From NCBI RefSeq assembly GCF_030345705.1, contig NZ_JAUASW010000001.1, positions 2,914,001 to 2,978,000 of the forward strand: a stretch of DNA of 64,000 nucleotides, read 5' to 3'. This document shows positions 14,792-22,919 of this stretch, piece by piece. The notes under the pieces were generated by a model that saw nothing but the letters and a program-made list of their open reading frames with translations, searched no databases and was not told the origin of the DNA. Position 1 is the stretch's first letter. Every line of letters begins with the position of its first letter. This DNA comes from Pelomonas sp. SE-A7. GTDB lineage: Bacteria > Pseudomonadota > Gammaproteobacteria > Burkholderiales > Burkholderiaceae_C. The translations under genes and the position numbers were made by a program.

Positions 14792-16561
14792 TCAGGGACG
14801 CGCCGGCACCAGGCCCTCAAAGCCGGCCTTGCTCACCTCGGCGTCAATGCGCGGGTTGAGCTGGCGGGCGGCCTCGAAATCGCGCTCGGCCTCTTCCGCC
14901 TTGCCCAGGCTGCGCAGCGCCAGCGCACGGCCGAAGTGGGCCCAGGGCAGGGGCTTGCGCTCGAGGGCGGCATCGAAGGCCTTGCGGGCCCGGCTCGCAT
15001 CGCCCAGGCGCAGGTAGGTCCAGCCCAGGCTGTCGCGATAGCTGGGCTCCGTGCCGTCCTTGTCGACCGCCTGCTTGCAGTCCTCCAGGCCCTTGGCCAG
15101 CTCGATGTTGAGCCGCGCGCGCAGCCAGCAGCGCTGGTTGAGTACCTGGGCCAGCCTGATGTCGTTGCGATGGGTGGGTTCCCAGAGTTCCCATTGCCGC
15201 AGCGCGTCAGGGGCGCGCTCCAGCCCGAGGTACTGGCTGGCCATGCCTGCCCGCAGATCGGAGCTGGGCGGGAGTCGCATGTCGAGTTCCTGCAGATCGG
15301 CCAATGCACCTTCGCGGTCGCGCAGCGCCTGACGCAGCATGATCCGGGTGAGCCGGGCTTCGCCACCGGCCGGGTCCAGTTGCAGCGCCTGGTCGAGATC
15401 CTTCATGGCCTCGCGGGGCTTGCGCAAGCTCAGCAGCAGCTTGGCGCGGGCATGGAAATGGCTCGCCTGCTGCGGCGCCAGTTCGCAGGCCCGGTTCAGG
15501 TCCCGCAAGGCGCTGGCCGTGTCGCCACGCAGCAGCGCCGCGGAAGCCCGGTTCGCCAGCGCCTGGTCGTCATCCGCCGCGGGCTCGTCGGGCTTGGCCG
15601 CATGCTCCTCGTTGCTGACGCCGGCTCCGCCGAGCTTGGCGAACACCGGGCCACCGTTCCAGGTCGCATAGAGCTTGCGCTGCTTGTGCGAGACATAGAT
15701 GCGGTGCGACAGGAAATAGTCGAGGCCGATCAGCATGTCGTGATCGCCCTGCGAGGTCTCGTCGATGCTGAAGCGGTTGTTGGCGATCTTCTCGCCGCCA
15801 AGCTCGAAGTTCGCCACATTGGCGGTCCAGGACCGGACCCGGCCTTCGCCGGCACCACCGACCTTGCCGACCAGGGTCATGTCCTGTTCCTCGACCACGG
15901 CACGGCGGGCGGTACGGATCTTGATCGAGGTGGACGGCGCGCCGGTGTCCAGCACCGCCTTGAAGCGGCGGTCGTTGATGCGCACGGTCACGCGCAGGGC
16001 GTCGTCGCGGCCGACCAGGTCCTCGCCGATCACCGGGGCGTCGCCGGCCCAGTAGGCCATGTCGCCGCGGCATTCCCCCTGCGGAAAATGCAGCCGCACC
16101 ACGCCGTTGGCAAGGTCGTACTCGGTGTCAGTCACCGCCAGGAAGTTGCGGCCCAGGATGCCCTTGAGGCCGGCATTGAGCTCATTGCCGCCGACGACGA
16201 ATTCCACATTGGGGATGTCGAAGCCCTGCAGGCTGACCTTGTCCACCTTGGCCATCCGCGCCTCGATGCGGCCGGTGTAGCCCTCGATGGTCAGGCCCGT
16301 CGGCAGCGGGCGCAGCACCAGGCCGAGCTGGGCCGCCGTCGATTCGGGCAGCATGCTGAAGAAGGCACCGCTGTCGACCAGCATGGGCAGCTCCGTGCCG
16401 TTGATGCCGAGCTTGGCGATGGGACGCCCGTCGGCGAGTCGGACCGGTATCTCCAGCGACTGCAGCTTGCAGGCCGCCAAAACCGGCACGCCTGTCATGG
16501 CCAGCGCCAGCACGGCGGCCAGCCTGAGGCTCGCGCCCTTGAATTTCCTTGTCTTCGTCAT
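14792..16561 (-). CDS. Secreted double retropepsin-like aspartyl protease with TPR domain
   Basis: About 589 residues. A signal peptide (LRLAAVLALAMTGVPVLAAC, possibly a lipoprotein signal with Cys at the cut) is followed by two retropepsin-like aspartyl protease units: the first with LVDSGAFFSMLPE, the second with VLDTGAPSTSIKI and the downstream hydrophobic-Gly string MLIGLDYFLSHRIYV. The first motif is D-S-G, the second D-T-G, so both aspartates are kept. From about residue 340 a TPR array (ALANRASAALLRGDTASALR, then five or so repeats) runs to the end. This fusion of pepsin-like and TPR parts is periplasmic or surface exposed by prediction. The natural substrate is unknown. It lies downstream of ssb, separated by a strong terminator. 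Confidence 0.85.
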   Translation of the reverse strand: MTKTRKFKGASLRLAAVLALAMTGVPVLAACKLQSLEIPVRLADGRPIAKLGINGTELPMLVDSGAFFSMLPESTAAQLGLVLRPLPTGLTIEGYTGRIEARMAKVDKVSLQGFDIPNVEFVVGGNELNAGLKGILGRNFLAVTDTEYDLANGVVRLHFPQGECRGDMAYWAGDAPVIGEDLVGRDDALRVTVRINDRRFKAVLDTGAPSTSIKIRTARRAVVEEQDMTLVGKVGGAGEGRVRSWTANVANFELGGEKIANNRFSIDETSQGDHDMLIGLDYFLSHRIYVSHKQRKLYATWNGGPVFAKLGGAGVSNEEHAAKPDEPAADDDQALANRASAALLRGDTASALRDLNRACELAPQQASHFHARAKLLLSLRKPREAMKDLDQALQLDPAGGEARLTRIMLRQALRDREGALADLQELDMRLPPSSDLRAGMASQYLGLERAPDALRQWELWEPTHRNDIRLAQVLNQRCWLRARLNIELAKGLEDCKQAVDKDGTEPSYRDSLGWTYLRLGDASRARKAFDAALERKPLPWAHFGRALALRSLGKAEEAERDFEAARQLNPRIDAEVSKAGFEGLVPARP

Positions 16562-16605
16562 CTCCACAGCCCTCCCTTTTTGATATTGCTGCGTCAGAAA
16601 CGGAA

Positions 16606-16634
16606 AAGCCCGTGGCGACGCGCGCCACGGGCTT
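16606..16634 (-). terminator. Rho-independent terminator of ssb
   Basis: AAGCCCGTGGCG (16606-16617) pairs perfectly with CGCCACGGGCTT (16623-16634) around a 5-base loop. On the minus strand the stem is followed by TTTTCCG. It lies 33 bases after the ssb stop. Confidence 0.85.
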
Positions 16635-16666
16635 GGAATCAAGACTTGGATACGGACGGGATCAAC

Positions 16667-17194
16667 TCAGAACGGAATGTCGTCGTCCATGTCGTCGAAG
16701 CCGGTGGCCGACTTCGGGGCCGGCGCAGGCGCCTGGCGAGGAGCGGCAGCACGCGGAGCCGGGGCGCGGCTTTCGCGCTCGTAGCCGCCGCCACCTTCTT
16801 CGCCGCCACGGCCACGGCTGTAGCCGCCGCCACCGCCACCCATGTCGTCACCACCTCCCTCGCGGCTGCCCAGCAGCTGCATCTGGTCGGCCATGATCTC
16901 GGTGGTGTACTGGTCGCGGCCGTCCTTGTCCTGCCACTTGCGGGTGCGCAGGCGGCCCTCGACGTAGAGCGGGCGGCCCTTCTTGGCGTACTCGCCGACG
17001 ATCTCGGCCAGCTTGTCGTTGAACACCACGCGGTGCCATTCGGTTTCTTCCTGGCGCTCGCCGCTGTCACGGCTCTTCCAGCTGCGGGTCGTGGCCAGGC
17101 TGATGGTGCAGAAGGCGACGCCGCTGGGGTTGTAGCGCAGCTCCGGGTCGCGGCCCAGGTTGCCGATGAGGATGACTTTGTTGACCGAGGCCAT
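16667..17194 (-). CDS. ssb: Single-stranded DNA-binding protein
   Basis: 175 residues. The N-terminal OB fold (about 1-110) has the standard MASVNKVILIGNLGRDPE opening, RYNPSGVAFCTISLATTRSW, WHRVVFNDKLAEI and YVEGRLRTRKWQDKDG. A glycine-rich, disordered linker (GGGGGGYSRGRGGEEGGGGY) follows, then the acidic tip DDMDDDIPF that docks SSB-interacting proteins. Tetrameric ssDNA binding in replication and repair is known for the family. Start codon and C-terminal tip are both clear. It is monocistronic by the terminator at 16606-16634. Confidence 0.97.
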   Translation of the reverse strand: MASVNKVILIGNLGRDPELRYNPSGVAFCTISLATTRSWKSRDSGERQEETEWHRVVFNDKLAEIVGEYAKKGRPLYVEGRLRTRKWQDKDGRDQYTTEIMADQMQLLGSREGGGDDMGGGGGGYSRGRGGEEGGGGYERESRAPAPRAAAPRQAPAPAPKSATGFDDMDDDIPF

Positions 17195-17329
17195 GTGCTG
17201 CGCTCCGCGGGGAAATCTGTGGGAAGGCCCGGATTATGCCGGCCCCCGGCCAGCCGCAGCCCATGCCCAGAATCCGTAACTTGGTCGATCCGGCGGTCGG
17301 CCTTGTGGGGGCTTGCCTAAGATGCCGCC

Positions 17330-18427
17330 ATGCCCAAGACCAGCAGCCCCAGCAGCACCGCCACCAGACGGCGGTTGCTGCTCGGCTATGCCGGCACCTG
17401 CCTGCTGGCCTGGCTGCTGTTCGTGCTGGCCGGCACCGAGCTCCAGCGCGGGCTCTGGCAGCTGTGGGAAGCCGCCTACCAGGCCACGCTGACCCTGTGG
17501 GCACCGATGCTGCTGGGCGTTGCCGTGCTGCCCTGGGCGAGCTGGCTCTCAGGCCGCGAGCGGGCGCTGTTCGCCCTGCTGGGCTGGCATCTGCTGGCCG
17601 CCACCCTCTTCAGCCTGACCTGGCTGGCCCTGGACTATTCGGTGGCCCTGCTGTTCTTCGGCTCCGAGCATGCCGATGCCATGCTGGCCCAGAGCGTGCT
17701 GTGGCGAGCTATCTGGGGCCTGCTCGCCTATGCCGCCACCGTCACCGGCTTCAGCGGGGCGCTCAACGCCCGCCGCGCCAAGGGCCTGGCCGTGGCCGCG
17801 GCCCAGGCCGAATCGGCCCTGGCACGCGCCGAGCTGTCGGCGATCAGCGGCAAGCTCAATCCGCATTTCCTGTTCAACACGCTGAATTCCATCATTGCCC
17901 TGACCCGCAAGGACGCCAAGGCGGCCGAGTCGGCCCTGCTGCGCTTCTCCGGCATGCTGCGCTACGTGCTGGCCACCAAGCGCGAGGCCACCGAGCGGGT
18001 CACGCTGCAGGAGGAGCTGGACTTCCTGCGTGACTACCTGGCCCTGGAAGCGCTGCGCCTGGGCGCGCGGCTCAAGGTCGAGTGGGAGCTGGAGGAGGCC
18101 ACGCTGCAGGACGAGATCCCGCCGCTGACCTTGCAGCCCCTGGTCGAGAACAGCATCGTCCACGGCATTGCACCGCGCACGCAGGGCGGCTGCATCACCA
18201 TCAGCGCCAGCCGCGACGCGATGACGCAGGGCCTCAACCTCTGTGTGCGCGACGACGGCCAGGGCTGCGACCCCGATCGCCTGGAGACGGCTTCCGAACG
18301 CCCCGGCATAGGCCTGGGCGCACTGCGCCGCCGCTTCTCGCTGGACTACGAAGGCCGCGCCCGCTTGCGCGTCCACACCGCCCCCGGCGCGGGCTTTCGC
18401 GTCGACCTCTGGATTCCACAGACATGA
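17330..18427 (+). CDS. LytS-type sensor histidine kinase
   Basis: 365 residues. Four hydrophobic segments in the first 150 residues (for example LLLGYAGTCLLAWLLFVLAG and ALFALLGWHLLAATLFSLTW) form a membrane domain without a periplasmic sensor. The His_kinase domain follows, with the phospho-acceptor histidine in LNPHFLFNTLNSI, then the ATPase part with PLVENSIVHGIAP (N box) and VRDDGQGCD and GIGLGALRRRF (G boxes). This is the LytS/YehU/AlgZ class. It overlaps the LytTR regulator by ATGA at 18424, so the two form a cognate pair. The signal is unknown. Confidence 0.93.
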   Translation: MPKTSSPSSTATRRRLLLGYAGTCLLAWLLFVLAGTELQRGLWQLWEAAYQATLTLWAPMLLGVAVLPWASWLSGRERALFALLGWHLLAATLFSLTWLALDYSVALLFFGSEHADAMLAQSVLWRAIWGLLAYAATVTGFSGALNARRAKGLAVAAAQAESALARAELSAISGKLNPHFLFNTLNSIIALTRKDAKAAESALLRFSGMLRYVLATKREATERVTLQEELDFLRDYLALEALRLGARLKVEWELEEATLQDEIPPLTLQPLVENSIVHGIAPRTQGGCITISASRDAMTQGLNLCVRDDGQGCDPDRLETASERPGIGLGALRRRFSLDYEGRARLRVHTAPGAGFRVDLWIPQT

Positions 18428-19191
18428 ACACCCGTATCAAGACCCTGATCGCCGAGGACGAGCCCTTGGCCGCCGAAAGCCTGGCCGACTGGGTGAACGA
18501 GCTGCCGCAGCTGGAGCTGCTGGGCATTGCGCCCGACGGCCCGGCGGCGCTGGAGATGATCCGCGCCCAGCAGCCCGGCCTGGTCTTCATGGATATCAAC
18601 ATGCCCGGCATGACCGGCCTGCAGGTGCTGCGTACGCTGGCCGAGTCCGAGGCCGCCGGCCTGGCCCAGGCGCCAGCCGTGATCTTCACCACCGCCTATG
18701 ACGAGCATGCGCTGGCGGCCTTCGAGCTGCATGCGGCCGACTACCTGCTCAAGCCCTTTTCGCAGGAGCGCTTCAACGAGGCCGTCGAGCATGCCCTGCA
18801 GCGCCTGCACAGCGCCGGCGCGCTGAGCGAGGCCCTGAGCCAGGCGGCCGATGCGCCCACCGAACCGCTGACCCGCATCCTGGTGCGCGACCAGGGCAAG
18901 ATTTTTCCCATCAACGTCGAGGCAATCGAGTACCTGCGCTCGGACACCAAGTACACCGCCGTCGCCAGCCGCGGCCGCCAGTTCCTGGTGCGACTGCCGA
19001 TCACGGCCTTCGAGCAGCGCCTCGACACTCAGCGCTTTCTGAAACTGCAACGCAGCTGCATCGTCAACCTGGACTTCGTCGAATCGATGACGCCGGACGA
19101 CAACTCGCAGCTGGTGGTGCAAATGCAAGACGGCAGCCGCTTCACGGCCAGCCGCGAGGTCTCCAAGAAGTTGAGGGAGCAATCGATATGA
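18424..19191 (+). CDS. LytTR-family response regulator
   Basis: 255 residues. The receiver domain (1-125) has the acidic pair EDE (near residue 10), the phospho-acceptor Asp in LVFMDINMPGMTGLQ, Thr in IFTTAYDEHA and Lys in YLLKPFSQERF. The C-terminal LytTR DNA-binding domain (about 145-255) shows IEYLRSDTKYTAVAS, FLVRLPITAFEQRLD and FLKLQRSCIVNLDFVESM. It pairs with the upstream LytS kinase and is coupled by ATGA overlap to the next gene, a DUF2807 protein. Confidence 0.94.
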   Translation: MNTRIKTLIAEDEPLAAESLADWVNELPQLELLGIAPDGPAALEMIRAQQPGLVFMDINMPGMTGLQVLRTLAESEAAGLAQAPAVIFTTAYDEHALAAFELHAADYLLKPFSQERFNEAVEHALQRLHSAGALSEALSQAADAPTEPLTRILVRDQGKIFPINVEAIEYLRSDTKYTAVASRGRQFLVRLPITAFEQRLDTQRFLKLQRSCIVNLDFVESMTPDDNSQLVVQMQDGSRFTASREVSKKLREQSI

Positions 19192-19946
19192 GCACGCTGA
19201 TCCGCAAGAACGCGGCTTTCATGGCCGCCCTGCTGCTGGCCGGCTCGGCCGCCTGGGCCCAACAGCCCCAACCCGCGCAACCGCCCGCACTGCCGCGCGG
19301 CGACGGCCAGCTCTATTCGCTGGGCCCGTTCGAGCGGCTGGAGGTGGCCGGCTCGGCCACCGTCAAGCTGGTGCAGGGCGACAAGGACGAGGTCTACATC
19401 GTCGGCGGCAGCGAGCTGCAGCGCAGCGTCGAGGTCAGCCTGAACGGCGACCGCCTGATGATCAAGCCCACCGGCAGCTGGAAGTTCTGGAACAACACCC
19501 GGCTGCAGATCGACGTGGAGATGCGCCATGTGGGCCAGCTGATCCTGTCGGGCGCCACCGACCTGCATGCGCCCGGCCTGATCAAGGCCGAGGAGCTGAA
19601 GATCAGCATCTCGGGCGCCGGCCTGGCCCGCTTCGACGAGCTGGCCTGCGACCAGCTGGGCTTCTCGATCTCCGGCGCCGGCGAGGGCCAGCTGCGCGGC
19701 AAGGTGCGCAAGCTCTCGCTGAACGTGTCCGGCAAGGGCAAGCTGCAGGCCGAGGAGCTGCAGGCCAACCTGGCCCATGTGTCCATCAGCGGCATTGGCA
19801 GCGCGGCCCTGTGGGTGCTGGACGACCTCAAGGTGGGCGTCTCGGGCATAGGCAGCGTCGACTATTGGGGCAAGCCCGCCGTCAAGCGCAGCAGCGCCGG
19901 CTTCAGCTCGGTGACCGCGCGCGGCGAAAAGCGGCCGGCGCAGTAG
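19188..19946 (+). CDS. Secreted head GIN (DUF2807) domain protein
   Basis: 252 residues. A signal peptide (AAFMAALLLAGSAAWA) is followed by a short Pro/Gln linker and a DUF2807/putative auto-transporter adhesin-head beta-helix-like domain: repeated VxGSGxxxL-type turns such as LSGATDLHAPG, ISGAGLARFDELAC, ISGAGEGQLRG, VSGKGKLQAEEL, ISGIGSAALWV and VSGIGSVDYWG. Each turn is about 20 residues. It overlaps the LytTR gene by ATGA, so it may be a target or sensor partner of this two-component system. The function of DUF2807 proteins is not established. Confidence 0.88.
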   Translation: MSTLIRKNAAFMAALLLAGSAAWAQQPQPAQPPALPRGDGQLYSLGPFERLEVAGSATVKLVQGDKDEVYIVGGSELQRSVEVSLNGDRLMIKPTGSWKFWNNTRLQIDVEMRHVGQLILSGATDLHAPGLIKAEELKISISGAGLARFDELACDQLGFSISGAGEGQLRGKVRKLSLNVSGKGKLQAEELQANLAHVSISGIGSAALWVLDDLKVGVSGIGSVDYWGKPAVKRSSAGFSSVTARGEKRPAQ

Positions 19947-19956
19947 GCCGTCCGGC

Positions 19957-20916
19957 TCAGCGGCGGCGCGACTGCTTGTGCCTGTACATCAGCTGGTCGG
20001 CCTCGGCCAGCAGCGTGGCGGCGTCGGGGTGGCGCGCCGGGTCGAAATCGGCCCGGCCCACGCTGTAGCGCAGCGGATAGGCGGCCACCGCGTTGTGTTC
20101 GTAGATGGCTGTGGTCAACCTCTGCAGCGCGCGATCGCAATCCTGCGGCGTGGCATTGGTCAGCAGCACGGCGAACTCGTCGCCGCCCAGCCGGGCCACC
20201 ACGTCGGACTCGCGGAAGGTGCTGCGCAGGATGCGCGCGAAGGCCTGCAGCGCCCGGTCGCCCTCGGCATGGCCGCGCTCGTCGTTGATGCTCTTGAAGC
20301 CGTCCAGGTCGAAGAACAGCAGCACGCCGGGCCGGCCCAGGCGCCGGCACAGGCCCAAGGCATGGCGACTCAGCGCCTCGAAGCCGCGGCGGTTGCTGAG
20401 CCCGGTCAGCTCGTCGACCGTGGCCAGCAGCAGGATGTCCAGCTCATGCTCGACCATGTCGGCGAGGTCGTCGAGCAGGGTCAGGTCCTCGGCCTCCAGC
20501 TGCCGCGGCCGCGTGTCGAGGATGCACAGCGTGCCGACCCGGTGACCCGACGGCGCCTTGAGGGGCCGGCCGGCATAGAAGCGGATGTGCGGCGGCCCAG
20601 TGACGAGCGGGTTGTCGACAAAGCGCTCGTCCAGCCGTGCGTCGGCAATTACCAGGGCCTTGGGTTGAAGGATGGCGTGGGAGCAGAAGGAGATGTCGCG
20701 CGGTGTCTCGACCAGTTCGTCCAGGCCCTGGGCCGACTTGAACCACTGGCGATCGGCATCGATCAGGCTGACCAGGGCGATGGGCACATTGAACAGCCGC
20801 CGCGCCAGCCGGGTGAAGCGGTCGAAGCGTTCCTCGCGCTCGCTGTCCAGCAGGTGCAGCGACTGCAGCGCCAGCAGGCGGGCGGCTTCGTCGGCGGGCA
20901 GCTCGGCAATCTTCAT
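19957..20916 (-). CDS. GAF-GGDEF diguanylate cyclase
   Basis: About 319 residues. The N-terminal GAF domain (about 20-160, RLFNVPIALVSLIDADRQWFKS, then CSHAILQPKALVIADARLDERF) is followed by a GGDEF domain (from VDELTGLSNRRGFEAL) with an intact active-site GGDEF in ARLGGDEFAVLL and the substrate/metal residues FFDLDGFKSINDERGH. A product-inhibition I-site RxxD is not evident upstream: the residues before GGDEF read RESDVVARL, so RESD could serve as I-site. Predicted to make cyclic di-GMP, sensing a small cytoplasmic ligand. Start at MKIAELP (20916); a longer frame to 20976 would overlap recQ. It is divergent from recQ with 53 bases between. Confidence 0.9.
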   Translation of the reverse strand: MKIAELPADEAARLLALQSLHLLDSEREERFDRFTRLARRLFNVPIALVSLIDADRQWFKSAQGLDELVETPRDISFCSHAILQPKALVIADARLDERFVDNPLVTGPPHIRFYAGRPLKAPSGHRVGTLCILDTRPRQLEAEDLTLLDDLADMVEHELDILLLATVDELTGLSNRRGFEALSRHALGLCRRLGRPGVLLFFDLDGFKSINDERGHAEGDRALQAFARILRSTFRESDVVARLGGDEFAVLLTNATPQDCDRALQRLTTAIYEHNAVAAYPLRYSVGRADFDPARHPDAATLLAEADQLMYRHKQSRRR

Positions 20917-20937
20917 CGCTAGGGTGGCGGAGGGACG

Positions 20938-20956
20938 GTCGGGGCTTGTCCCCGAC
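20938..20956. repeat. Inverted repeat between the GGDEF gene and recQ
   Basis: GTCGGGG (20938-20944) and CCCCGAC (20950-20956) form a 7-bp stem with loop CTTGT in the 53-base divergent gap. It could be a regulatory site or a structure in the recQ leader. Function not established. Confidence 0.35.
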
Positions 20957-20969
20957 AATCGCGCCTTCC

Positions 20970-22835
20970 ATGACAAGACCAGACCATCATCAAGTAGCCC
21001 GCCACATCCTGCAAGAGGTGTTCGGCTACGCCGCCTTCCGCGGCGCCCAGGCCGAGATCGTCGAGCAGGTCAGCGCTGGCGGCGATGCCCTGGTGCTGAT
21101 GCCCACAGGCGGCGGCAAGAGCCTGTGCTACCAGATCCCGGCCATCGCCCGCCACCGTGCCGGCCAGGGCGTGACCCTGGTGGTCAGCCCGCTGATCGCG
21201 CTGATGCATGACCAGGTCGGGGCACTGGAGGAGGCCGGCGTCCATGCCGCCTTCCTCAACTCCACCTTGAGCAGCGAGGACGCGGCCCGGATCGAGCGCG
21301 AAATGATGAGCGGACGCCTGGTGCTGCTCTACGCGGCGCCCGAGCGCGTCACCAATCCCCGCTTCCTGGCCCAGCTGGATTCGCTCTATGAGCGCGGCCT
21401 GCTGAGCCTGTTCGCCATCGACGAGGCCCATTGCGTCAGCCAGTGGGGCCATGACTTCCGCAATGAATACCTGGCACTCTCGCTGCTGCACGAGCGCTTC
21501 CCCCAGGTGCCGCGCATCGCGCTGACCGCCACGGCCGACGACCTGACCCGCGCCGACATCATCGACCGGCTGCGCCTGGACCAGGCCCGTGTCTTCATCA
21601 GCAGCTTCGACCGGCCGAACATCCGCTACACCATCGTCGAGAAGGACGCCAAGCCGCGCGAGCAGCTCCTGCGCTTTATCCGCGACGAGCACGAGGATGA
21701 GGCCGGCGTCGTCTACTGCCAGAGCCGCAAGAAGGTCGAGGAGACCGCCGCCTGGCTGGAAGGCGAGGGCATCAAGGCCCTGCCGTACCACGCCGGCCTG
21801 GATGCCGCGGTGCGCCAGAAGCACCAGGACCGCTTCCTGCGCGAGGACGGCATCGTGATGGTGGCCACCATCGCCTTCGGCATGGGCATAGACAAGCCCG
21901 ACGTGCGCTTCGTCGCCCACCTGGACCTGCCCAAGAACATCGAGAGCTACTACCAGGAGACCGGCCGCGGCGGCCGCGACGGCGAGCCGGCCGATGCCTG
22001 GATGACCTATGGCCTGGCCGACGTGGTGAACCAGCGCCGCATGATCGACGAAAGCCCGGCCGAGGAAGAGTTCAAGCAAGGCCAGCGCGGCAAGCTGGAT
22101 GCGCTGCTGGCCCTGGCCGAGGCCACCGACTGCCGGCGGGTGCGCCTGCTGGCCTATTTCGGCGAGGCGAGTCCGGCCTGCGGCAATTGCGACAACTGCC
22201 TGAGTCCGCCCGCCACCTGGGACGGCACCGAGGCGGCCCGCAAGCTGCTCAGCTGCATCTATCGCTTCCAGCAGAACGGCGGCCAGCGCTTCGGCGCCGG
22301 CCACCTGATCGACGTGCTGCGCGGCAAGCTGACCGACAAGGTGACGCAGTACGGCCACCAGTCGCTCTCGACCTGGGCGATAGGGGCCGAACTGCCCGAG
22401 GCCCAGTGGCGCGCCGTGCTGCGCCAGCTGATCGCCCTGGGCCATGTGTTCACCGAAGGCGAATACATGACGCTGGTGCTGGCCGACAGCGCCAGGACCG
22501 TGCTCAAGGGTGAGGTCCAGCTGCTGCTGCGCGTGCCCACGACGCCGCCGCGCAAGGGCAGCAAGACCAGCCGCAGCTCCAGCAAGCCACGCGCCGAGGC
22601 ACTGGACCTGGAAGGCCGGGCGCTGGAGCGTTTCGAGGCGCTCAAGGCCTGGCGCGCCGAAGTGGCCAAGGAGCATGGGCTGCCGGCCTATGTGATCTTC
22701 CAGAACGTCACCCTGGCCGAGATGGCCCGCCAGCAGCCCGGCTCGCTGGACGAGCTGGCCGGCATCAGCGGCGTTGGCGCCAAGAAGCTGGAGGCCTATG
22801 GCCGCGAGATCCTGCGGGTGCTGGAAAGTACCTGA
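20970..22835 (+). CDS. recQ: ATP-dependent DNA helicase RecQ
   Basis: About 621 residues. The superfamily-2 helicase motifs are visible: motif I LMPTGGGKSLCYQIPA, Ia VVSPLIALMHDQV, II FAIDEAHCVSQWGHDFR (with the RecQ aromatic loop), III ALTATADD, IV VVYCQSRKKVEETA, V VATIAFGMGIDKPDVRFV and VI YYQETGRGGRDGEP. The RQC zinc module shows CRRVRLLAYFGE...CGNCDNC, and the C-terminal HRDC domain ends ELAGISGVGAKKLEAYG. All catalytic elements are intact. It has the 3'-5' unwinding role in recombination and repair. ATG 20970 chosen; a longer frame to 20946 overlaps the hairpin. Confidence 0.96.
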   Translation: MTRPDHHQVARHILQEVFGYAAFRGAQAEIVEQVSAGGDALVLMPTGGGKSLCYQIPAIARHRAGQGVTLVVSPLIALMHDQVGALEEAGVHAAFLNSTLSSEDAARIEREMMSGRLVLLYAAPERVTNPRFLAQLDSLYERGLLSLFAIDEAHCVSQWGHDFRNEYLALSLLHERFPQVPRIALTATADDLTRADIIDRLRLDQARVFISSFDRPNIRYTIVEKDAKPREQLLRFIRDEHEDEAGVVYCQSRKKVEETAAWLEGEGIKALPYHAGLDAAVRQKHQDRFLREDGIVMVATIAFGMGIDKPDVRFVAHLDLPKNIESYYQETGRGGRDGEPADAWMTYGLADVVNQRRMIDESPAEEEFKQGQRGKLDALLALAEATDCRRVRLLAYFGEASPACGNCDNCLSPPATWDGTEAARKLLSCIYRFQQNGGQRFGAGHLIDVLRGKLTDKVTQYGHQSLSTWAIGAELPEAQWRAVLRQLIALGHVFTEGEYMTLVLADSARTVLKGEVQLLLRVPTTPPRKGSKTSRSSSKPRAEALDLEGRALERFEALKAWRAEVAKEHGLPAYVIFQNVTLAEMARQQPGSLDELAGISGVGAKKLEAYGREILRVLEST

Positions 22836-22919
22836 CGGCGTGCAGGACGCCTCTATCTAGGCCCGGACTATCTTGTTAGCCTAACCAACCCTACCGGGTC
22901 GGATTCAGGAGACAAGAAC

